The notes below the pieces were generated by a model. It did not search any database, was not told the origin of the DNA, and saw nothing but the letters and a program-made list of their open reading frames with translations. 64,000 nt of DNA from a bacterium (GTDB lineage Bacteria; Zixibacteria; MSB-5A5; CAIYYT01). Shown here one piece after another: positions 54,139 to 61,447 of this stretch (position 1 is the stretch's first letter; every line of letters begins with the position of its first letter). The DNA is taken from NCBI GenBank assembly GCA_016708315.1, contig JADJGC010000023.1, forward strand, positions 372,001 to 436,000, written 5' to 3'. The position numbers were made by a program, and so were the translations under genes.

Positions 54139-56628
54139 ATGCAACGTAACTACTTCCTGTTCGCCGTGCTTGCGAATGCGCTGGCGCTGATGCTAGCTGT
54201 GAGTGCGAATGCGGCCACTCCGCCCAAATTGAGTCACCAGGGATATCTGCTTGGTGCGGGCGATGCTCCGATCAATGGGGTCGTGAGTCTTACTTTCGGA
54301 ATTTACGATGTGGCGACAGGTGGCGCGGCGATTTGGAGTGAAACTCATCCAAACGTCACGGTAACGGAAGGACTTTTCACGGTGGCATTGGGCACTGTGG
54401 TTCCGATTTCCGCGGATGTGTTGTCACCGCCGTCTTCCCTGCCCGGAAGTCCATTAGTGCGGTATCTGGAGATCGCGGTTAACGGCAGTCCGATTGTGCC
54501 GCGAACAGAGTTGGTTGCTTCGCCCTACGCACTGACTTCGAGCCGCCTGTCAGGAGATTTGGAAACGAAAACGGGAGGATTGACTGCGACAAATGTACCA
54601 GATGAGTTGAGTGTCACGTTGGACGCTTCCGATTTGGAGTCGCAGCTATCATTGAGCCAAAGTGGCGTAAAGAGATTTGGTATCGGTATCCAGCAACCTT
54701 CAAATCCGCTGGGAATGCGAATGGTGGTTGGCGATCTGGATCGCGACGGGCTTTTGGATGTTGTAGTCGCGGATGCCGGCAGCAGTATGACGTTGGTGGA
54801 TTCGACCGGTTCCGGCGGCGCGGTAATCAGCAGTTCGGTGTCATCGGGATTGGGTCTTCAACCGTTAGGCGGCGGGCTGACGATAAATGCCGAAAACTCG
54901 GCTGGAGAGAGTCGGTCGACTGTGCATTGTTCACCGGATTCTGCCGTGCACACCCTTTCCCAAAGCAGCGCCAATGTCATCAATAATATGCGCACCAGAA
55001 TTGACGAACTTGAAGCCCGTTTGACGATGGAAACAAGTCAGAATGGCGACAGCAGGAGCAACGCGAACATTGCCGCAACAATGAATGGCAATGTCGTCAT
55101 CGGCTGTGCGAGCTTTACGGATGGTTCGGGTATTCCTGATAATGAGAGCGAAATGGTAACCGATGATACAAGTTCATCTTTTGCCGCCCGCGGTTCGAAT
55201 GGAAAGTATTATGTCCTCGGGATGACACATAAGTTAAGCGGGGGGAGTTCGAGTGTCGGCGTGGTAGCAGATCTCGATGCTGATGGTCATGCCGATCGCA
55301 GTATTTGGCAAAAGGTCGACAACTCAATGACAAGTTCGGCAGTCTCCGTTGATGTCGATGATGACGGTGTGCCAGATGTGGGGACAGAGAATTATGCATT
55401 AGTTCCCCGCTCGGTTCTCAAGTCGTATTTTCAAACTGGCGACAAGCCGACCAAAAGTCAGTTTCGCGCTGTGTCAGATTCTTCCGGCACGGGCGCAACT
55501 GTGGAAGTCGATACCGACAAGGACAACGACCCTGATGGCGGCAGTGCAATGGATGCCAAGGAATCGCGCGCTACCCTGAAAACCTATTTTGAAAACGGCG
55601 ACATACCAACGCAAGACAATGTCGTACAGACGACAACCGATTCCGATGGCGCCGGGGTTTCGATGCGCGCTCCGACCGCTCTGCTTACGTGGGGTACCGG
55701 ACTGGCATTTCGAGTTGACGCTACGGGTCCGAGTATTCGGATGGATCAGGATAGCGTTCCGACATTTGCTGTAACTTCGACGGCGAGCTCAACTGAAGCC
55801 CGCCTTAACAAGGCGATTGCGGATGGCGACACGAAGCTTGAAATGAGCGCCGGGCAGTCAGAGTGCAGACTCCAACTTGGCGACGTCAACAGTGACGGTT
55901 TCGCCGAGATAACGACCTCATCGCCGTCGAGTTTATCGGGACTTCCGCAAACTTCAAGTTTCCGCATGGGCCGGCCGGCGGTCAATACGGCTCTCATTTC
56001 TACGGATGCGTTTTCATCATCAATGACACTTGCCCATGCCAGCACCGGTCCTGGCGACAAGCCGACTTCGGTACAATTTGGCAACCTAATTGACTCATAT
56101 ATTCACGTGGAAGATGACGGCATAACACGCATTTCGGCATCGTCGTCAACGGGCGTTCAGCTTCGCGACCAATTTGGGAATCTGCGGGCTTCAATGTCGA
56201 CAGAAGGCACGGGATACTTTGAGCAAATGATTGGAATCGGAATGACACCATCGCATCACATTGATGTTGTTGGCGGTGCGTATTGCGACGGCGCCAACTG
56301 GGTGAATGCGTCAGATAAAAACTCCAAAGAGAACTTTGAGCAGGTTAACGGCGAAGAGATTCTTGAGAAGATATCTGATCTTGAGATCACCAAGTGGAAC
56401 TACAAGGGCGACGATGATGCCCAACATATCGGGCCGACGGCGCAAGATTTCAAGAAGACGTTTGGCGTCGGCGCTGACGACAAGTCGATTTCGACGATTG
56501 ATCCGTCGGGTATAGCCTTGGCGGCGATCAAGGAGCTGTATTCGCAGCTTCAGGCGAAGGACAAAGAGATGAAGGAGCTTCGTGAGGAAATGGCGAAGCT
56601 GAAGAAAGAGATCGAGAAAAAGAAGTAA
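54139..56628 (+). CDS. Array protein 4: diverged S74 fibre-like protein
   Basis: An 829-residue protein from ATG 54139; GAGGAG ends six bases before. ATG 54133 is too close to the ribosome site. The signal peptide is FLFAVLANALALMLAVSANA. The N-terminal domain is recognisable but diverged (KLSHQGYLLGAGDAPINGVV). The shaft has no KTKGTGA modules; it keeps acidic loops (DVDDDGVPD, DTDKDNDPDGG) and has a new pair of repeats, LKSYFQTGDKPTKSQ and LKTYFENGDIPTQDN. A G-RPAVNTALISTDAFS block is shared with protein 3. The C-terminal S74 domain (Ser725, Lys730) and coiled coil match those of the other three. It is intact in one frame. Confidence 0.78.
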   Translation: MQRNYFLFAVLANALALMLAVSANAATPPKLSHQGYLLGAGDAPINGVVSLTFGIYDVATGGAAIWSETHPNVTVTEGLFTVALGTVVPISADVLSPPSSLPGSPLVRYLEIAVNGSPIVPRTELVASPYALTSSRLSGDLETKTGGLTATNVPDELSVTLDASDLESQLSLSQSGVKRFGIGIQQPSNPLGMRMVVGDLDRDGLLDVVVADAGSSMTLVDSTGSGGAVISSSVSSGLGLQPLGGGLTINAENSAGESRSTVHCSPDSAVHTLSQSSANVINNMRTRIDELEARLTMETSQNGDSRSNANIAATMNGNVVIGCASFTDGSGIPDNESEMVTDDTSSSFAARGSNGKYYVLGMTHKLSGGSSSVGVVADLDADGHADRSIWQKVDNSMTSSAVSVDVDDDGVPDVGTENYALVPRSVLKSYFQTGDKPTKSQFRAVSDSSGTGATVEVDTDKDNDPDGGSAMDAKESRATLKTYFENGDIPTQDNVVQTTTDSDGAGVSMRAPTALLTWGTGLAFRVDATGPSIRMDQDSVPTFAVTSTASSTEARLNKAIADGDTKLEMSAGQSECRLQLGDVNSDGFAEITTSSPSSLSGLPQTSSFRMGRPAVNTALISTDAFSSSMTLAHASTGPGDKPTSVQFGNLIDSYIHVEDDGITRISASSSTGVQLRDQFGNLRASMSTEGTGYFEQMIGIGMTPSHHIDVVGGAYCDGANWVNASDKNSKENFEQVNGEEILEKISDLEITKWNYKGDDDAQHIGPTAQDFKKTFGVGADDKSISTIDPSGIALAAIKELYSQLQAKDKEMKELREEMAKLKKEIEKKK

Positions 56629-56648
56629 CTCGCATGCTGTTAGCGCGT

Positions 56649-56680
56649 TTTCCCCCTTCCCTACTGCGGGAAGGGGGAAA
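56649..56680. terminator. Long palindrome after array gene 4
   Basis: TTTCCCCCTTCCC (56649-56661) pairs perfectly with GGGAAGGGGGAAA (56668-56680) around TACTGC. It resembles the CCCTCTCCC...GGGAGAGGG repeats near 18940 and 20150, so it is probably a mobile or duplicated repeat that now closes the array. Confidence 0.65.
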
Positions 56681-56842
56681 TTGATAGCTCTTCCACATGA
56701 GAAAGTTAGTAGCTGCTAATCAAAGAAATCTTCAAGAATACTTCCTGAGCGTTAACAACTGATGATTCCGATGCCGATTAATATAATGTAGACAAACATC
56801 TCTGATTAACATCTTGAGAGAATTGAAGAAAGAACCTACCGG

Positions 56843-57250
56843 ATGCTGATTACTTGGAACGAAGATTTGAGGACAGGCGATGACCAAATAGATCATCAAC
56901 ACATGTATCTCATAGAGCAGACAAACCGGCTCTACGAGTTGATTGCTAATGGTATCGACCAAGAAGAGTGCCAGCGATTAGCAGCGAAGTTAATTAAGTA
57001 CGCGAGCAAGCATTTCGCAGCAGAAGAGCAGTTAATGGAAGAACTACTCTATCCGGGTTATCCCGAACACTTGCGGGAGCATCAGGAGTTTAGCAAGAGA
57101 GTAGTTGATCTTTTCGAGCGACAAGTGCAAGGAGAGAGGATTACCCCAGAGGCTCTCAAGGGTCTGCTATCCGAATGGTTTACGCATCACATCCGAAACT
57201 ACGATCTGGCATTGGCGCATTTTGCCAAGAAGAGCAAAGTGAGTCGATAG
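56843..57250 (+). CDS. Bacteriohemerythrin
   Basis: A 135-residue single-domain protein. All di-iron ligands are visible: IDHQHMYL (His), KHFAAEEQLM (His and Glu), the EHLREHQEF helix (His), and FTHHIRNYDLAL (His-His and Asp). It binds oxygen reversibly in the cytoplasm, for storage or sensing. There is no partner domain. It stands alone with its own terminator, so it is probably monocistronic. Confidence 0.93.
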   Translation: MLITWNEDLRTGDDQIDHQHMYLIEQTNRLYELIANGIDQEECQRLAAKLIKYASKHFAAEEQLMEELLYPGYPEHLREHQEFSKRVVDLFERQVQGERITPEALKGLLSEWFTHHIRNYDLALAHFAKKSKVSR

Positions 57251-57285
57251 AGACTGATTGAGTAGTTCGAAAAACAAGTTAGAAG

Positions 57286-57323
57286 AATCGGAGACGAGCT
57301 GTTAAGCCGTCTCCGATTTTTTT
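57286..57323 (+). terminator. Terminator after the hemerythrin gene
   Basis: AATCGGAGACG and its complement (57286-57318) form an 11-bp stem followed by five T. With mscL converging from the other side, its reverse (A-rich on the 5' side) could serve both. Confidence 0.85.
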
Positions 57324-57351
57324 GTGCATCCTGAATGAGAGATGATGCTGA

Positions 57352-57747
57352 TTAGCGTTTCTGCAGGGCGTCGCGAATTTCGGTCAGGAGTACGACTTCC
57401 TTGGTCGGAGCCGGCGGTGCGGCAGGGGCTTCCTCTTTCTTCTTCTTGAGGCTGTTCATCCCTTTGACAACAATGAATATCGCAAAGGCAACAATGATGA
57501 AGTCGAGTACCGTTTGGATAAACTTGCCGTAAGAAATGACTACTGCAGGGGCGTCACCAACGGCATCTTTCACTGTAAACGCAAGATTGGTGAAATCCAC
57601 GCCACCGAGCAGTACGCCGATGGGCGGCATAATGACATCACCGACAAGTGACGAGACGATTTTGCCGAATGCGGCTCCGATTACGATACCGACGGCCATG
57701 TCGACGACATTGCCACGCATGGCAAATTCTTTGAATTCCTTTAACAT
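57352..57747 (-). CDS. mscL: Large-conductance mechanosensitive channel
   Basis: A 131-residue protein with EFKEFAMRGNVVDMAVGIVIGAAFGKIVSSLVGDVIMPPIGVLLGG, the N-terminal helix and TM1 with the gating Gly residues, then TM2 FIQTVLDFIIVAFAIFIVV and a Lys/Glu and Pro/Ala-rich C terminus. Pentameric, it opens on membrane tension to release solutes. GGAGG lies about eight bases before the ATG. Confidence 0.96.
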   Translation of the reverse strand: MLKEFKEFAMRGNVVDMAVGIVIGAAFGKIVSSLVGDVIMPPIGVLLGGVDFTNLAFTVKDAVGDAPAVVISYGKFIQTVLDFIIVAFAIFIVVKGMNSLKKKKEEAPAAPPAPTKEVVLLTEIRDALQKR

Positions 57748-57866
57748 TGGTATTCCTCCATGGGTTATGAAAGTTGTTGATCGTGCAAGTTGGTATATAT
57801 AGACCGAGTTACATCAAGACTCAGACGCCGGGATGATTATAGAGAATAGTCGTTGATTTTGTCAAC

Positions 57867-59582
57867 TTAGAACTTGTTGGTAATCGGCCAGCGACGATCC
57901 TTGCCGAATGAACGAGGCGTAATTCGCGCACCGGGCGGCGACTGGCGACGCTTGTACTCGGAGGCGGCGACCATGCGAAGGACGCGGCGAACGGTTGCCG
58001 GGTCAAAGCCTGAAGCGACGATATCGTGTTCGTCGGTGTCGAGTTCGACGTACAGGCGAAGGATTTCGTCGAGCACTTCGTACGGTGGAAGCGAGTCGGT
58101 GTCGAGCTGATTGTCTTTGAGTTCTGCAGTCGGCGGACGTTTGATGATCTCGCGGGCGACGACTTCCCTCTTTCGAGAGCGATTGAGATGTTTCGATATC
58201 TTGTAGACGAGGGTCTTGGGGATGTCTTTGAGGACAGCGAATCCACCAACCATATCGCCGTAGAGCGTTGTGTAGCCGACTGCGGCCTCGGATTTGTTAC
58301 TGGTATTGAGCACAATGGCGCCGAACTTGTTGGAGTAGGCCATTAGCAGATTGCCACGGATGCGCGCTTGAAGATTCTCTCCGGGGAGTCCGGTAGTGCA
58401 ATCGCCGAAGACGGGGTTCATGAGTTCGGCGTAGTCTTCGAAAAGGTCAACAATCGGCAAGTCGCTCATTTTGACGCCGAGGAGTTGGGCTTGTTTCATA
58501 GCTGCACGATGGGATAACTCAGAGGTAAAGCGCGACGGCATGAAAATCAAATGGACGTTGGCTTTGCCGAGGGCTTCAACGGCGACGGCGGCGGTGAGAG
58601 CCGAATCGATTCCGCCCGACATGCCGATCACGGTATGCTTGAAGCCGTTCTTGAGCACGTAGTCTCTGGTGGCCAACACGAGTCCCTGATAGACTTCTTC
58701 TTCGAGCGGTAGCAACCGCGCAATCCGGGCTGTGACTTTACGGGACAGTTTCCGGCGGTTAGAATCGGAAATTTCGGCGTACTTGATCGGGAATTGGCGA
58801 TCAGGGTTGGTACCAGCGCGCTTGATCAACTCGAAGGCAAGATTATTGGCGGTGCGGGCTTCGGGGATATCTGCAATTAACAGCTGTTCAGCGAATTGCT
58901 CGGCGCGGGCAATGACCTTGCCTTTGGGATCAATACCGAGCGAAGCTCCGTCGAAGATGAGTTCATCCTGACCACCGACCATATTGACATAGAAGACGTG
59001 GCTGTTATTGCGAATGGCGCGATCGCGGAGCATCTCGATACGCTCTTCGGCCTTGTGCATATGGTAGGGCGACGCTGAGATGTTCAGGATAACGCGAGCG
59101 CCGAACGAAGCCTGCTGTTCGGTAATGCCGGGGCAAAGCCAGATATCTTCGCAGATGTTGATTCCGATGAGGGTATTGCGCAGACGCAGCAACGGCATTT
59201 CGCTGCCGGGCTGGAAATAGCGTTTTTCATCGAATACCCCGTAGTTGGGAAGGGCGACTTTGTTGTAGGTTAGCAACAATTTGCGGTTTTGGATCACAGC
59301 CGCGGAATTGTAGACGCTATTGCCCTGCGAACCAGCGAATCCGCAAATAACGGCAATATTGCCGACGCGGGAGATTAACTTCTTAAGATAGGTCTTGTTG
59401 GCTTCGATGAAGCTACGGTTAAGTAAGAGATCTTCAGGGGGATAGCCGCAAAGCGTCAATTCAGGGAACATGACCAGGTCGCAGCCCTTTGCAATGGCGG
59501 ATTCGACACCGGCGGTGATTTTATCGAGATTATCGGCGAAAGCACCGACGATTGGATTGACTTGTCCCAAGGCGATACGCAA
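57867..59582 (-). CDS. nadE: Glutamine-dependent NAD+ synthetase
   Basis: A 571-residue two-domain enzyme. The N-terminal nitrilase-type glutaminase has the triad Glu in FPELTLCGYPPEDLL (near 41), Lys in YNKVALPNYGVFDEKRYF and Cys in GINICEDIW (near 147). The C-terminal ATP-pyrophosphatase domain has GMSGGIDSALTAAVAVEALG near 320 and LQARIRGNLLMAYSN. It amidates nicotinate adenine dinucleotide to NAD+. It starts at TTG 59582 with GAGGAG eight bases before. It is intact and monocistronic. Confidence 0.95.
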   Translation of the reverse strand: MRIALGQVNPIVGAFADNLDKITAGVESAIAKGCDLVMFPELTLCGYPPEDLLLNRSFIEANKTYLKKLISRVGNIAVICGFAGSQGNSVYNSAAVIQNRKLLLTYNKVALPNYGVFDEKRYFQPGSEMPLLRLRNTLIGINICEDIWLCPGITEQQASFGARVILNISASPYHMHKAEERIEMLRDRAIRNNSHVFYVNMVGGQDELIFDGASLGIDPKGKVIARAEQFAEQLLIADIPEARTANNLAFELIKRAGTNPDRQFPIKYAEISDSNRRKLSRKVTARIARLLPLEEEVYQGLVLATRDYVLKNGFKHTVIGMSGGIDSALTAAVAVEALGKANVHLIFMPSRFTSELSHRAAMKQAQLLGVKMSDLPIVDLFEDYAELMNPVFGDCTTGLPGENLQARIRGNLLMAYSNKFGAIVLNTSNKSEAAVGYTTLYGDMVGGFAVLKDIPKTLVYKISKHLNRSRKREVVAREIIKRPPTAELKDNQLDTDSLPPYEVLDEILRLYVELDTDEHDIVASGFDPATVRRVLRMVAASEYKRRQSPPGARITPRSFGKDRRWPITNKF

Positions 59583-59904
59583 ATTGTTGTCTCCTCATTA
59601 ATTGCCCTGCAATTAATACGCAGGGAGAAAAGATGCAACAGGTTCTTATGGGGTGCTATTTCGGGAGAGGAACGGTATAAATCATAGACGAGTGCCAATA
59701 TATTTGCCAATTGGGGTAAATTTACTAAAAAATCCATTTACTTTTGGCACAAACTATATTTCTATTCGTATGTAGAAGTAATTATAGACCGCTTTTGGTT
59801 TTGTTGACTCGGCGGTCGAGTATTGAAAAAGTAAACTAAGCTTGGACGTAACATAAGTACGCAACCGCGTGAACAGCGGTATGCGAAGAGGAGACAAAAG
59901 AGCA
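59583..59904. other. Divergent intergenic region between nadE and the Rrf2 gene
   Basis: An AT-rich gap of 322 bases, where promoters for both genes must lie. I see no clear consensus pair and no Fe-S regulator box that I would defend. Confidence 0.4.
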
Positions 59905-60324
59905 ATGAAGATTTCACGGAAAGCCGACTACGCGCTCAGAGCGGTGTTGCATATTGCGCGTCAGCCTAATGAAAAACGCAACTCGATCAATGTCATCGCT
60001 GAAACCGAGAGTATTCCTCGCGACTTTCTGGCGAAAATCCTAAAGGAGCTAACCCGCGCTCAGATTCTGAAGTCATATCAGGGCGTGCATGGCGGATATC
60101 AATTGGCTAAGACGCCGACGCAGGTAAGCGTGCTGGATGTTATCGAAGCGATGGACGGTCCGTTGGGCCTGAATCTTTGTGTCCGCGGCGATCGCGGCTG
60201 CGACTGCGACAAGGCAGATCATTGCAGCATGTACCCGTTCTGGTCGAAGCTGCAGGTGCAGTTCCGTTCGCAGTTGAAGGGTGAGACGCTGGCGAAGCTT
60301 AAGGGCGCCGGCAAGAAGAAGTAG
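59905..60324 (+). CDS. Rrf2 family transcriptional regulator
   Basis: A 139-residue protein from ATG 59905, where the family N terminus KISRKADYALRAVLHIA begins; earlier in-frame starts at 59869 and 59881 add only a charged leader. The winged helix continues IPRDFLAKILKELTRAQILKSYQGVHGGYQLAK. Cysteines at LCVRGDRGCDCDKADHC (four Cys in 15 residues) are in the position that holds an Fe-S cluster in IscR, NsrR and RsrR. It may sense iron, NO or redox state. It is not next to isc or suf genes. Confidence 0.9.
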   Translation: MKISRKADYALRAVLHIARQPNEKRNSINVIAETESIPRDFLAKILKELTRAQILKSYQGVHGGYQLAKTPTQVSVLDVIEAMDGPLGLNLCVRGDRGCDCDKADHCSMYPFWSKLQVQFRSQLKGETLAKLKGAGKKK

Positions 60325-60347
60325 TCTTCTTATACAACTGATTGACG

Positions 60348-60374
60348 AAGGGCATGTGGAAACGTGCCCTTTTT
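60348..60374 (+). terminator. Terminator after the Rrf2 gene
   Basis: AAGGGCATG pairs with CGTGCCCTT around TGGAAA and is followed by TTT. It lies 23 bases after the stop. Confidence 0.8.
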
Positions 60375-60482
60375 CATTGGTGATGGGCAGGCAGAAATAA
60401 TCGGCTTGACGAAACGGTCTGAGTGTATATTTTAGGGGGCTGAAGTAAGCCAGCCTTAAGCTGGGTTGAAGTGGAATGTATT

Positions 60483-60555
60483 GGGGCAGTAGCTCAGTTG
60501 GGAGAGCGGTACGTTCGCAACGTACAGGTCAGCGGTTCGATCCCGCTCTGCTCCA
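60483..60555 (+). tRNA. tRNA-Ala (anticodon CGC)
   Basis: A full 73-base cloverleaf: acceptor GGGGCAG/CTGCTCC with a G-U at the third pair, which is the main alanine identity element; D stem GCTC/GAGC; anticodon stem GTACG/CGTAC with loop TTCGCAA, so the anticodon is CGC (60516-60518); T arm AGCGG-TTCGATC-CCGCT; and discriminator A. CCA is not encoded. It would read GCG codons. Confidence 0.95.
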
Positions 60556-60566
60556 TTTTAATAAAG

Positions 60567-60600
60567 AAGACGGCAGTTCCGAGAGGAACTGCCGTCTTTG
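60567..60600 (+). terminator. Terminator after tRNA-Ala
   Basis: AAGACGGCAGTTCC and its complement form a perfect 14-bp stem around GAGA (60567-60598), starting 12 bases after the tRNA and followed by T-rich sequence. Confidence 0.85.
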
Positions 60601-60620
60601 CGTTTGGGGTGGATTTGCGC

Positions 60621-61427
60621 TTAACAGGGTTCAGTGCCGCCGGAGAAAATATAGCTCACCATATTGACGAGGTCGGACATGGTTATATCGCCGTTACAGT
60701 CAACATCACCCATTTGGAATGGACTTGGTGCTTCGCCTGAGTGGAAGATGTACTGGATCAGGAACACGCAATCAGAGATATTGGATCTGCCATCGCCGTT
60801 GGCATCGCCTTTGACCCAGTTCGGTGCGACGACATCAAAGCAGACTGCCGGCAATAAAGGATCGCAATTGGGGCACTCGTGGAAAGAGGGGCGAAACGTT
60901 TCGGTGCCAGTCCAGAACTCGAGTCTACTGACTGGGGGAATGAAGATATCGTCGACGCAGAACGGTCCGTCGCCGACAGCAAGGCTTGTGGCATCCAACT
61001 TCAGCGAAAGGACGCGCGTCAATTGTTGGTGGTCCGGTAAAGCGTATTCGGCGGACATTGCCGCTCCCCAAATACTTGAGACAGCAGGCATTTGTGATGC
61101 ATCGACTTGCCATCCCGGGGGAAGTTCCCAAATACCGATGGACTCTTCGTCATCAATCGAAATATAGGGCGACGAAGCCGGCACTGTGCCGTAAGGCGAA
61201 TGCCAGGCAACCGCGCCGATATTGGATGAATACAGAAGCGGAAGTCTGATCATATAGAGCGGGGTAGAATTTTCAATCCAGATCTCAACATCGTTTAGAT
61301 AGCCGGCATAGACGACATCGTGGGGATAGTTGACGTGGATGCGGACCTCATAGCCTGCGGATAGTGAGGTCGTAAAGATCGCAAGCAGGATGAAGGTCGT
61401 CACGAGTGTTTTTTGAATCGTGAACAT
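60621..61427 (-). CDS. Secreted protein with C-terminal dockerin-like domain
   Basis: A 268-residue protein with a signal peptide (about 1-23). Residues 25-190 form an unrecognised beta-rich, cohesin-sized domain (YEVRIHVNYPHDVVYAGYLN, LDATSLAVGDGPFCVDDIFI). Residues 205-268 are two EF-hand-like repeats, GDANGDGRSNISDCVFLIQYIF and GDVDCNGDITMSDLVNMVSYIF, ending SGGTEPC. The tail matches those at 20220 and 32742. Converges with the tRNA. No catalytic motif is seen. Confidence 0.75.
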   Translation of the reverse strand: MFTIQKTLVTTFILLAIFTTSLSAGYEVRIHVNYPHDVVYAGYLNDVEIWIENSTPLYMIRLPLLYSSNIGAVAWHSPYGTVPASSPYISIDDEESIGIWELPPGWQVDASQMPAVSSIWGAAMSAEYALPDHQQLTRVLSLKLDATSLAVGDGPFCVDDIFIPPVSRLEFWTGTETFRPSFHECPNCDPLLPAVCFDVVAPNWVKGDANGDGRSNISDCVFLIQYIFHSGEAPSPFQMGDVDCNGDITMSDLVNMVSYIFSGGTEPC

Positions 61428-61447
61428 AACAGACTCCTATGTCTGAA

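Noticed and set aside
45917..56628. Prophage tail-fibre region
   Set aside because: S74 domains recall phage fibres, but each protein has a signal peptide and no capsid, terminase, tail or integrase gene is present.
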